DNA of 12,496 nucleotides, taken from contig CAIYBQ010000006.1 of assembly GCA_903924445.1 (NCBI GenBank), forward strand, positions 1 to 12,496, written 5' to 3'. The first letter of the stretch is position 1, and the number at the start of each line of letters is the position of its first letter. The stretch is from an uncultured Armatimonadota bacterium (GTDB lineage: Bacteria; Armatimonadota; Armatimonadia; Armatimonadales; Armatimonadaceae). This document shows, in pieces, positions 1 through 6,804 of the stretch. The translations under genes were made by a program, and so were the position numbers. Below the pieces are notes generated by a model. The model had not been told where the DNA came from. It did not search any database and worked only from the letters and a program-made list of their open reading frames with translations.

Positions 1-352
1 CGATGAACAATGACACGCCAATAGCGGTGATCAGAGCCGTCAATCTGGGGGCGCGGCGAAGGGGACGATAGGCAAATCGTTCAATCAACAGCCCGAGCAA
101 TACACAGGCGGCCATCGCGATAAACAATATCGGCAGTAGCTGAACAAGCCCTGCAAATACCGTTTTTTGTGCCGATACCTTCAGCCAGCCACAAGCGTAA
201 AAGCCTACGAATGAGCCAACCATGAAGACATCCGAGTGCGCAAAGTTAATCAAGCGGAGGACGCCGTACACCATGGTGTAACCCAGAGCAATGAGGACGT
301 AGACACTGCCGAGCTGGATGCCGTTAATGAGAATTTGGAGAAACTGGTCCAT
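1..352 (-). CDS. livH: Branched-chain amino acid ABC transporter permease, LivH type (partial, N-terminal 117 residues)
   Basis: This is an inner-membrane permease subunit of a high-affinity branched-chain amino acid (or related) ABC importer; it would form the channel with a LivM-type partner and be powered by LivG/LivF-type ATPases. The frame opens at the ATG at 352 and runs off the left edge, so only the N-terminal part is present. Family signatures are clear: an N-terminal GYTMVYGVLRLINFAHSD segment, hydrophobic helices, and the loop ERFAYRPLRRAPRLTALIT followed by IGVS. An in-frame TGA just upstream (inside TGACCATTT) excludes an earlier start. No Shine-Dalgarno sequence is visible; a perfect hairpin occupies the space where one would be expected. 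It lies 46 nt downstream of the lipoprotein binding-protein gene, the usual liv operon order. Family assignment is firm; the transported substrate is inferred. Confidence 0.93.
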   Translation of the reverse strand, partial: MDQFLQILINGIQLGSVYVLIALGYTMVYGVLRLINFAHSDVFMVGSFVGFYACGWLKVSAQKTVFAGLVQLLPILFIAMAACVLLGLLIERFAYRPLRRAPRLTALITAIGVSLFI

Positions 353-361
353 AAATGGTCA

Positions 362-389
362 GCGGGCAGTGATCATTACCACTGCCCGC
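362..389 (-). other. Intercistronic hairpin between binding-protein gene and livH
   Basis: Bases 362-371 (gcgggcagtg) and 380-389 (cactgcccgc) are perfect inverted repeats: a 10-bp GC-rich stem with an 8-nt loop. On the minus-strand transcript it begins 9 nt after the stop codon of the binding-protein gene and ends 9 nt before the livH ATG. It is not followed by a U-run (the next bases are TGACCATTT), so it is unlikely to be a complete intrinsic terminator. The likely role, by analogy with other binding-protein-dependent importers, is to protect the upstream mRNA from 3' exonucleases or to lower permease translation, giving an excess of binding protein over permease. The structure is seen; the role is inferred. 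Confidence 0.75.
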
Positions 390-398
390 ATTGCCTTT

Positions 399-1625
399 CT
401 ACTGCTTTGGTTCGATTGTCTTTGTGTAGACGAACTTGTCACCCTTGACTTGGACAACTACGCCAGACTTATTTGCGTTACGATTTTCATCCAACGTAAT
501 CCGTCCGGTAACCGCATCGTAGTCTTTTGTCTCAGCAAGTGCCTGGCGAACCTTGGCGCGCTCAAACGAACCTGCACGCTTGATTGCATCTGCAAGAATC
601 ATCATTGCGTCGTAGCCCTGCGCCACAAGCGCTGCTGGCTCTTTGCCCTTGGCCTTCTTGTAGGCAGCTACAAAGTCCTGAACACGCTTGGATGTTTCGC
701 TCGCAGAGTAGTGGGTCGAGAAGTACGAACCTTCCAGTGCTCCACCTGCGCCACCAGCACCCTTGACAAGCTCGGATGAATCCCAGCCATCACCACCCAT
801 GAGAGGCGCCTTGATGCCGATCTCGCGTGCCTGACGTGCAATCGTTCCGACTTCGCCGTAGTACCCTGGGATAAACACGCCATCCGCATTCGCATTCTTC
901 ACCTGCCCAAGCTGGGAGCGGAAGTCAGAATCCGATGCCTTGTAGCTGACATCGGTGGCAATCTTCCCGCCCATTCCAGTGAATTCCTTGATGAAAGCAT
1001 CTGCAAGCCCAACCGAATAGTCTTGGGAAGGATCACGCAAAACAGCGACATTCGTGAGATTCAACTCATCTTTGGCAAACTTCGCCATGATGTAGCCCTG
1101 GAATGGGTCAATGAAACAGACACGGAAGATGTAATCGCCAACTTTGGTGACATCCGGGTTGGTCGATGAGGGTGAAATCATCGGAATGCCAGCGCGCTGA
1201 AATTCAGGTGCAGCGGTCTTTGACCGGCTTGATGCAACCTCGCCGAGAACAGCCACAATCTCTGAATCCGATGCGAACTTAACCGCAACGGTCTTTGCTT
1301 CCTCAGGCTTTGACTGGTCATCCTGAAGCTCAACCGCTACTGGATATTTCTTACCAGCGACATCGATACCACCCGCAGCATTGAGCTCAGCAACTGCATA
1401 CTGAATGCCAGCATCCGACTCTTGGCCAAACGTTGCCGTTTCACCCGTCATGGATGAGAACTCACCTACTTTGATCGTTTTGATATCAAGGTTTTGAGTA
1501 GCCTTCGTGGATGTTTCACCCGTAGCTCCGCCGTCCTTGGGGGCCTTACAGCCAACAACACCGATCGAGACCAACGTCGCAACCGCGAGGGCGGACATCC
1601 ACCCGACACGTACCGTACTGTTCAT
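399..1625 (-). CDS. ABC transporter substrate-binding lipoprotein, branched-chain amino acid type (LivJ/LivK-like, Peripla_BP_6)
   Basis: This is the extracytoplasmic receptor that captures the substrate (branched-chain amino acids or a similar small molecule) and delivers it to the LivH/LivM permease. The start at 1625 is set by a perfect AGGAGG (1638-1633) with 7-nt spacing; an upstream in-frame start at 1646 would break the signal peptide. The 408-residue product begins MNSTVR, then a hydrophobic stretch and a lipobox VVGC with Cys26 as the predicted lipidated residue, followed by a Ser/Thr/Lys linker. The mature part starts IKVGEFSSMTG and contains AAGGIDVAGKKYPVAVELQD, SPSSTNPDV, and VAQGYDAMMILADAI, typical of the periplasmic-binding-protein fold type I of LivJ relatives. 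It lies 28 nt downstream of the STAS gene and directly upstream of livH. Substrate specificity cannot be read from the sequence. Confidence 0.94.
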   Translation of the reverse strand: MNSTVRVGWMSALAVATLVSIGVVGCKAPKDGGATGETSTKATQNLDIKTIKVGEFSSMTGETATFGQESDAGIQYAVAELNAAGGIDVAGKKYPVAVELQDDQSKPEEAKTVAVKFASDSEIVAVLGEVASSRSKTAAPEFQRAGIPMISPSSTNPDVTKVGDYIFRVCFIDPFQGYIMAKFAKDELNLTNVAVLRDPSQDYSVGLADAFIKEFTGMGGKIATDVSYKASDSDFRSQLGQVKNANADGVFIPGYYGEVGTIARQAREIGIKAPLMGGDGWDSSELVKGAGGAGGALEGSYFSTHYSASETSKRVQDFVAAYKKAKGKEPAALVAQGYDAMMILADAIKRAGSFERAKVRQALAETKDYDAVTGRITLDENRNANKSGVVVQVKGDKFVYTKTIEPKQ

Positions 1626-1632
1626 ATCCGTA

Positions 1633-1638
1633 CCTCCT
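1633..1638 (-). promoter_or_regulatory. Strong Shine-Dalgarno AGGAGG of the substrate-binding protein gene
   Basis: A full AGGAGG lies on the minus strand, 7 nt before the ATG at 1625. It is the best ribosome binding site in the window and decides the start codon. It fits the need for high expression of a binding protein inside an operon. Confidence 0.85.
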
Positions 1639-1653
1639 GAACACAACTAACAC

Positions 1654-2001
1654 TTACCCATTAATATGGGTCAGTGCATCTTCCAGAGACTCCACAATTA
1701 TCAACACCGTGCTAAGACCGGTGATTTCAAACACCTTGCGTTGCGAAGCTCGAGGCACCGTCAACACATAAAATCCCTGCTCTGTGACCAAACGTTTGTG
1801 GACCGCGACCAACATCCCCAAACCTGTTGAGTCGATGTAGGAAACATCCGAAAGGTCAATCACAAATCGCACCGTACCCGCATCGATGACCTTATCCAGC
1901 TGTTCCCGAACCCGAACCGCTTGATCTATGTCAAGCTCGCCAGATATCCGGACAACCGGAACATCGGAGGTGGTTTGTATTTCAATGCTGATTTCAGCCA
2001 T
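1654..2001 (-). CDS. STAS-domain anti-sigma factor antagonist (SpoIIAA/RsbV-like)
   Basis: This 115-residue single-domain cytoplasmic protein is of the anti-anti-sigma type. Family members bind an anti-sigma serine kinase and release a sigma factor; phosphorylation of a conserved serine switches them off. The sequence shows the N-terminal strand motif VVRISGELD, the central VIDLSDVSYIDSTGLG motif with candidate phosphorylated Ser58 in DSTGLG, and a C-terminal helix after FEITGL. The ATG at 2001 lies 3 nt after the stop of the YfhO-family gene, with a GGAAAG ribosome binding site overlapping that gene's end, so translation is likely coupled. No partner kinase, phosphatase or sigma factor gene is in the window, so the pathway it serves is unknown; it could act on sigma factors or on another STAS-regulated process. 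Confidence 0.93.
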   Translation of the reverse strand: MAEISIEIQTTSDVPVVRISGELDIDQAVRVREQLDKVIDAGTVRFVIDLSDVSYIDSTGLGMLVAVHKRLVTEQGFYVLTVPRASQRKVFEITGLSTVLIIVESLEDALTHING

Positions 2002-2004
2002 GCG

Positions 2005-3900
2005 TCATACTTTCCGTGCGTTTTGCACCGTATGCAGAGTGATTCCCGCTAGTATACCAAGCGCAATCAAGGTGAAGAACAATCCGATGCGAAAACTCGC
2101 TGGATGATAAGCGATCTTTCCAGTACCGGAAACAAGTAGCTCACCGGGAGACACAACCGCCGAATCAATCACCACTTGCCCGCTCACGACGTTCCAACCA
2201 GCTGTCCGTAATGCCTTAATACGAACACTGTCTTTCTGGCTTATCTGTTGTACATCCCAGCCATTCGTGACACGCCTCACCGACGCTGCCTGCTCAGCGT
2301 TGTTGTTGGGAAGCTTTGATGTTGTCCCAGACGACGTTACGACATCCGTTACACCAAGTTCTGACAAGACAGCCAGGTTCACTTGCGGCTTCGCACCCGT
2401 CCAGCCCTGCATTGACATCGATGACTTTGGAGCCACTGGCTCATACCCACCCGCACTGACCACACCCCACGTCCCCGGAATATTCGGGATACCAGACGTT
2501 AGAAACTCGCGAACCTGTTTGTCCGTTTGAACACCAGCAAACGATTTCGGATTTGCATATGTCAACCAGACCGAACGGTCATTTTGTGTATACACCACCG
2601 ATGAACCCAGTCGTTTGTAGAAATCTGCTGCATCCAACCAGACTTGACCGGGCACCAATGGATACCAATTGGGAGCAACCAACAGTAGCGATGCGATGTT
2701 CACCAAACCGAGAGCCGTACCAATAATCCGACCACCCCTGGACGTCTCAAGGTTGGAGATTACGCCACCGATTACAAGAGGTACTCCGATATGAACGAAA
2801 TGGAGGAACCGTGCGGGATCATGGAAGGCTTTTGCCCCAGGGACAAAGCGGAAAACAATCGGATAAAGCCCGCCTTGAACACCCAATGCAAGCCCCCAAC
2901 CGATAGCGCACAGCAGGATCGATACAACCACGAGTCTTCGTAATGGATGCTTCACAAACATCGATGGCACAGCCATTAACAACACAATCACTGGAGCAAG
3001 GATGCCAAAGTAGGCAGACACCTCCCAAGAATTGCCACTCCAGCGAAATCCTGGGGTCATACTGGGATTTCCACCAGCATATACATTTGAAAGGTAACTG
3101 ACTATTCCACTCAAGGGCACACGAAAGCGGTTCGCTTGAACAAGCGACATATGATCACGGCCACTCCACGCAGCGACTTCGAGCATTGGCAATATGTATG
3201 CTGCAGACAGCAACACAATCCCGATGGCAGCGATGCTAAGAAAACCAAGCGTCCTCCACGAACGGCACTTCCACGCAACAATGGCTATGCACAACAGCGC
3301 ATCCATCCACGTGATTTGTGCATGGCCGGCACAAATGGACAGGCTTCCGACCACCGTGAGAAACGTAGCAGAACTAGTCGATGGCCTTCGTATACAGGTG
3401 ATGACCGCCGCCAAGACCCATGGCGTCCACGCAATGGCCTGAACCATATTGGGGAACTGCGCCTTCGTCAGCAGCACACTCGAAAATGCAAATGTGCCTG
3501 CTGCAACCATTGAAGCAAGGAGTGAAAATCCGAGTCGCCTAGATAGGAAGTGCATCCCGATTGCAGCGATCGGTATATGAATAACCGGGATAATCCCGGC
3601 CACATGCCATGCCGGGAGGAATGCGTTCAGCCACACCGTCGGATAGAGTAGCCACCCTTGCGGATTACCGACATGGGGTACCCCACCGAGGATTGTGTGG
3701 TTCCAAAAAAGCAGCTTTCCTTCGTGCAGTGCTGCAGCAATGTTGCCAAACTGTGGGATGAAGTACAGCGCGAGGTCGCCAAAAAAAACGGACTTAGCCC
3801 CGATGACAACCGGCCAGAACAGAAACGACGTGATCAGTATCCAGAACCCAGCGACAACCCCAAGCTCTCGAAGATCACGGTGCTTTAAGACGGGCTGCAT
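2005..3900 (-). CDS. YfhO-family polytopic membrane protein (putative GT-C-type glycosyltransferase)
   Basis: A 631-residue integral membrane protein. The first two thirds hold roughly a dozen hydrophobic helices, followed by a soluble extracytoplasmic region and a final helix before a short basic tail (VQNARKV). YfhO-family hallmarks are visible: the first-loop GDLALYFIPQ with acidic Asp42, then WNHTILGGVPHVGNPQGWLLYPTVW. The acidic first-loop residue resembles the catalytic position of GT-C lipid-linked sugar transferases. In Firmicutes YfhO is linked to glycosylation of lipoteichoic acids or other surface polymers; the acceptor here is unknown. The start at 3900 is supported by an extended -10 element ending 6 nt upstream; there is no Shine-Dalgarno sequence. 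It heads the operon with the STAS gene and probably the binding-protein and livH genes. Confidence 0.85.
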   Translation of the reverse strand: MQPVLKHRDLRELGVVAGFWILITSFLFWPVVIGAKSVFFGDLALYFIPQFGNIAAALHEGKLLFWNHTILGGVPHVGNPQGWLLYPTVWLNAFLPAWHVAGIIPVIHIPIAAIGMHFLSRRLGFSLLASMVAAGTFAFSSVLLTKAQFPNMVQAIAWTPWVLAAVITCIRRPSTSSATFLTVVGSLSICAGHAQITWMDALLCIAIVAWKCRSWRTLGFLSIAAIGIVLLSAAYILPMLEVAAWSGRDHMSLVQANRFRVPLSGIVSYLSNVYAGGNPSMTPGFRWSGNSWEVSAYFGILAPVIVLLMAVPSMFVKHPLRRLVVVSILLCAIGWGLALGVQGGLYPIVFRFVPGAKAFHDPARFLHFVHIGVPLVIGGVISNLETSRGGRIIGTALGLVNIASLLLVAPNWYPLVPGQVWLDAADFYKRLGSSVVYTQNDRSVWLTYANPKSFAGVQTDKQVREFLTSGIPNIPGTWGVVSAGGYEPVAPKSSMSMQGWTGAKPQVNLAVLSELGVTDVVTSSGTTSKLPNNNAEQAASVRRVTNGWDVQQISQKDSVRIKALRTAGWNVVSGQVVIDSAVVSPGELLVSGTGKIAYHPASFRIGLFFTLIALGILAGITLHTVQNARKV

Positions 3901-3906
3901 CCACCG

Positions 3907-3915
3907 ATGCTACCA
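3907..3915 (-). promoter_or_regulatory. Extended -10 promoter of the yfhO-like operon, leaderless geometry
   Basis: On the minus strand TGGTAGCAT (3915-3907) gives TG-n-TAGCAT, an extended -10 of the TANNNT type. Only 6 nt (3906-3901) separate it from the ATG at 3900, which places the expected transcription start at or next to the A of the ATG. No good -35 is visible. Predicted from sequence only. Confidence 0.5.
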
Positions 3916-3947
3916 CCCGGACATCCAATCAGTTTCATTCCCAGAGG

Positions 3948-3953
3948 TACACT
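3948..3953 (+). promoter_or_regulatory. -10 element (TACACT) of the nucleoside phosphorylase gene, leaderless geometry
   Basis: TACACT matches TANNNT and ends 7 nt before the GTG at 3961. This spacing puts transcription initiation at the start codon. It supports the GTG rather than the in-frame ATG at 3907, which would overlap the divergent yfhO promoter. No clear -35 is visible. Confidence 0.45.
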
Positions 3954-3960
3954 GGAAGCC

Positions 3961-4737
3961 GTGCAGATTCAATTAGCCATCATCGGTGGAACAGGTATCA
4001 CCGCTGACATCCTGACGAAAACAACGAGCCATGAAGTCGTGGCGACACGCTTTGGAACCGCCGATGTAACCATCGGAGAAATTGGTGCCATTCCAGCGGC
4101 ATTTCTACACCGACATGGCATCGGCCACAAAATCCCACCACACGGCATAACGCACAAGGCAAACATTGCTGCATTGGCAAAGCTTGGCGTAAAGGCTATC
4201 TTTGCTACGACAGCCGTTGGATCTCTTGACACGGCGATTCATCCCGGCGAAATCGTCCTATTGGATGACTTGATAGACCTGACCCGAAACCAAGCGGAGC
4301 GGACGTTTTTCACAAATGATGTGGTCCATACGGATGTGACTCCCCCCTACAGCCAGGCACTTCGTAAGGCATTTATCGATGCTGCAGCTGCGCTTGGAAG
4401 TCCAATCCGCGACCGCGGGACGTACGTGTGTACGGATGGCCCACGGTTTGAAACGCCAGCGGAGATCCGGATGATGGCGACGTTGGGCGGCGATGTTGTC
4501 GGTATGACAGGCGCTAATGAAGCGATGCTTGCCATCGAGGCCGGGATGCACTACTGCGGCGCATCTGTTGTCACAAACTACGGCGCGGGCCTAACGGCTG
4601 CCGCGATTGCGCACGAGAGCGTCCACGACATCGTAGTGGGGGTAGCCCCTAAGCTACAGGCAATATTAGTTAAAGCAGTAGCTCGTCTCGACTTGACTAC
4701 CCTGCCAATACGTGGAACCTGCAAGTTTAGTCCCTAA
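3961..4737 (+). CDS. MTA/MTI phosphorylase family purine nucleoside phosphorylase (probable S-methyl-5'-thioinosine or other 6-oxopurine specificity)
   Basis: This cytosolic enzyme cleaves a purine nucleoside with phosphate, releasing the base and (methylthio)ribose-1-phosphate in methylthioadenosine salvage. The 258-residue product from GTG 3961 begins with strand IQLAIIGGTGI (phosphate-binding GGTG), then has RHGIGHKIPPHGITHKANI, ATTAVGSLD, TDGPRFETPAEIRM and VVGMTGANEAMLAIE, all standard for the MTAP branch of PNP/UDP family PF01048. In true adenine-specific MTA phosphorylases the late base-recognition motif reads TDYD; here it is TNYGAG with Asn206, closer to the VVNPAAG of Pseudomonas methylthioinosine phosphorylase and to the Asn of PNPs. 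I therefore infer 6-oxopurine preference. It is divergent from yfhO and ends 7 nt from the convergent reductase gene. A longer start at 3907 is possible but lacks family support. Confidence 0.88.
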   Translation: MQIQLAIIGGTGITADILTKTTSHEVVATRFGTADVTIGEIGAIPAAFLHRHGIGHKIPPHGITHKANIAALAKLGVKAIFATTAVGSLDTAIHPGEIVLLDDLIDLTRNQAERTFFTNDVVHTDVTPPYSQALRKAFIDAAAALGSPIRDRGTYVCTDGPRFETPAEIRMMATLGGDVVGMTGANEAMLAIEAGMHYCGASVVTNYGAGLTAAAIAHESVHDIVVGVAPKLQAILVKAVARLDLTTLPIRGTCKFSP

Positions 4738-4744
4738 ACACGCT

Positions 4745-5848
4745 TTAGCGTCCCGCCGCTTTACGAACCGCGGCAATCGTCTCCGGTGTAACAGCACGTT
4801 CGAAGGAACGGAATCCAGCGAGCCCGAAGCCGTGCTTGTCCGCTAGCTCCCACATTTTGGATGCCTGCTCAACGCTAACTGTTTTTCCAAGCGTAAACGA
4901 TTCATACCGCTGGTCAAGCGCCAACATCATCGTTTCCGACATACAGGCATACGCCGTTCCAACAGGAAAGCCAAAGTTGAAATCACCATCTTTGTCAATC
5001 CCGTGCTTATTGGTCATTCCACAAACCATGTTTCCCGGGACCTGAACGATTCCACCTTCGATAACAAGCACATCCGGGCGCTCTTTCGCGACCCGCACCG
5101 AGACATCCCGTGGACGCGCTACATCACAGACGACCGCGCCAGGCTTCAAATCCGATGGCTGTATAACGGCATCAACAGCTGACGTAACCGTCACGATGAC
5201 ATCGGCATCTTGAAGTCCAGTTGATGTATCCGATGAAACATTTACGGTCTTACACACGGCCCGCAGCTCGTTCGCCAGGGGCTCAAGCTTGGCCGCATCG
5301 CGGCCAAGGAGGGTCATTTTTCGGCACTTTGGAGCAAGGAGCATCGCGCTTGTGCGGCCGATGCTTCCGGCGGCACCGACGATGGCGACATGGGCATCCT
5401 CAATCGGCACTCCCATGAGGTCCGCACCCTTGATCGCTCCCTCAACGGCCGTCGCAACGGTGTAACTATTACCCGTCGTGACGGCCATATTGACACGCTT
5501 GGCGAGAGTGATCCCGCCGTCGCCAGCCACCGATGTCAATGCTCCGAGGCCAATGACTTTCGCACCAAGGCCATCCGCGAGGGCAACACACTGCTCGAGG
5601 TTTTTGTAAACGAACTCAGGCTCAGATGTAAGAAGTTTTCGGGGCCCAAGCGTGCATCCGATAAACCATCCTTCGGCCTCCACCCCGGTCTTGGATTTGA
5701 TACCGGTGATGTGAGACACGACCATCGGCTTCACATAAGCCATCGCGTTCTCCACCATAGGAGCCGGGAAGTACTTGGCAATAGGAAATTTTTTCGCGAC
5801 ATCCGCACGGACATCAATTGCATGGATGATAAAGGCAAAGCGTTCCAT
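4745..5848 (-). CDS. Acyl-ACP reductase-like NAD(P)-dependent oxidoreductase (homologue of cyanobacterial AAR)
   Basis: A 367-residue cytosolic Rossmann-fold oxidoreductase. In Cyanobacteria the homologous AAR reduces fatty acyl-ACP to fatty aldehyde via a cysteine thioester. Aligned from memory, the matches span the protein: VVSHITG and EGWFIGCTLGP in the N-terminal domain, IGLGALTSV, TTGNSYTVATA, the dinucleotide fold VAIVGAAGSIG (Gly158-Gly164) with LLGRD after the second strand, VIEGGIVQVPG, and YACMSETMML, where Cys302 aligns with the AAR catalytic cysteine, then KHGFGLAGFRSFER. The C-terminus is somewhat longer than in AAR. The start at 5848 overlaps the upstream stop as TAATG, with GGAG 10 nt upstream, so the pair is translationally coupled. 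Automatic pipelines may label such proteins shikimate dehydrogenase because of the fold. Homology is confident; the substrate is unknown, and no aldehyde-deformylating oxygenase is nearby. Confidence 0.82.
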   Translation of the reverse strand: MERFAFIIHAIDVRADVAKKFPIAKYFPAPMVENAMAYVKPMVVSHITGIKSKTGVEAEGWFIGCTLGPRKLLTSEPEFVYKNLEQCVALADGLGAKVIGLGALTSVAGDGGITLAKRVNMAVTTGNSYTVATAVEGAIKGADLMGVPIEDAHVAIVGAAGSIGRTSAMLLAPKCRKMTLLGRDAAKLEPLANELRAVCKTVNVSSDTSTGLQDADVIVTVTSAVDAVIQPSDLKPGAVVCDVARPRDVSVRVAKERPDVLVIEGGIVQVPGNMVCGMTNKHGIDKDGDFNFGFPVGTAYACMSETMMLALDQRYESFTLGKTVSVEQASKMWELADKHGFGLAGFRSFERAVTPETIAAVRKAAGR

Positions 5849-6780
5849 TACTTGTTTACTCCAACACCCGTCGCTTGCAAGTCGATAACATTGATGTCCC
5901 ACGACAGCTTTGCGAGAACTGCTTCATACCCAGCCTTGTCAAGCAGCTTGCCACCATTTAAGGCGACACACATCGCTTCCATCACATTTGTACCGAACGA
6001 GCGTCCATCAAAGGATGGCGTCGTCGTGATCAGACGCTTTACTCCGCGTTCACGAAGCTCGATTTGATCCTGTTCCGTCGTCGTGTTTGTCAGGATGGTT
6101 TTACCCTTCAGAATTCCGCTTTCAGCCGTTGGTAGATGCCTACGGATGTAATGGAAGTCTCCAGCAATGATGTCAGCCCAGGCATACCATTGTTGATGCT
6201 TTGGGATGATTTGATTTTGTTTTTCGCCCATGGGGTAAAGAACCGAGAGAGGCATCTGAACGATTAGTGGAAGCAACAATCCTGCGACAAGCCGGTGTTG
6301 CTTGGCGCCATGGATAGGAATGGGAAGCCCAAGCGAAAACATTAAGTCACCAAATACGATTTCGCCCCCCTGCTCGGCAAGCGCTTCACTCATCCCGAAA
6401 CGATCGACACCTGCGACCATAAGTGTCTTGGAATGGGCAAAGTCAACAATCCCCTCGGACGCAAGCCGGCGAACGACGGCACGCTCCAAGGTGTTCTTAA
6501 GACCACTGCCATCGAGGACGGGCGTCTTTACGGCAGGTGCCAGGAGGCGCTTGGCAGCAGAAAATTCGTAGCGCTTATCTCCTATATAGAGATAACGGTC
6601 CATCCCGCCGAAGCCAAACGCATCCACCGTTCCATCGAGCTCACCGAGGCGCTGCATAAAACGCTTTTCATCACCATCCACACCCTGCCGCGAGATTGTA
6701 AATGCTTCGCCCAGAAACGTCGTCTGGACGGTTTTGTCTCTAGTGGATGACCCAAGTGAGATGGAAATAACATGTTTCAT
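5848..6780 (-). CDS. Conserved protein of unknown function (relatives annotated as quinate 5-dehydrogenase), partner of the AAR-like reductase
   Basis: A 310-residue soluble protein; no signal peptide or membrane segments are evident. I do not recognise a characterised enzyme. Relatives in other thermophilic or deep-branching bacteria carry, as far as I recall, the label quinate 5-dehydrogenase, which I would not trust as a function. Distinctive stretches are ISISLGSSTRD at the N-terminus, FGFGGMDRYLYIG, VLDGSGLKNTLER, GVDRFGMSEAL, VFGDLMFSLGLPIPI, YPMGEKQ, WADIIAGDFHYIRRHLP, LTNTTTEQD and ITTTPSFDGRSFGTNVMEA. The alternating strand/helix pattern around VDRFGMSEAL and WADIIAGD suggests an alpha/beta nucleotide- or cofactor-binding fold. 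It starts at ATG 6780 after an extended -10 promoter with a short leader. Its stop overlaps the reductase ATG by one base (TAATG), so the two are made together and probably act in one pathway or complex. Confidence 0.75.
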   Translation of the reverse strand: MKHVISISLGSSTRDKTVQTTFLGEAFTISRQGVDGDEKRFMQRLGELDGTVDAFGFGGMDRYLYIGDKRYEFSAAKRLLAPAVKTPVLDGSGLKNTLERAVVRRLASEGIVDFAHSKTLMVAGVDRFGMSEALAEQGGEIVFGDLMFSLGLPIPIHGAKQHRLVAGLLLPLIVQMPLSVLYPMGEKQNQIIPKHQQWYAWADIIAGDFHYIRRHLPTAESGILKGKTILTNTTTEQDQIELRERGVKRLITTTPSFDGRSFGTNVMEAMCVALNGGKLLDKAGYEAVLAKLSWDINVIDLQATGVGVNK

Positions 6781-6804
6781 GCGTGCGGATTACCTAGTCG
6801 ACGC

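Noticed and set aside
362..389. Reading the hairpin after the binding-protein gene as a Rho-independent terminator
   Set aside because: The stem is good but the following bases are TGACCATTT rather than a U-run, and the permease gene of the same system follows directly.
3907..3960. Upstream in-frame ATG (3907) for the nucleoside phosphorylase
   Set aside because: The added residues precede the family's usual N-terminus, the ATG falls inside the divergent yfhO promoter, and the GTG at 3961 has a properly spaced -10 element.
4738..4751. Small inverted repeat ACGC-TTTA-GCGT between the convergent phosphorylase and reductase genes
   Set aside because: Only a 4-bp stem with no U-run; too weak for a terminator and compatible with chance.
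4745..5848. Calling the reductase a shikimate dehydrogenase
   Set aside because: Only the Rossmann fold is shared. The N-terminal and C-terminal motifs and the cysteine match cyanobacterial acyl-ACP reductase instead.
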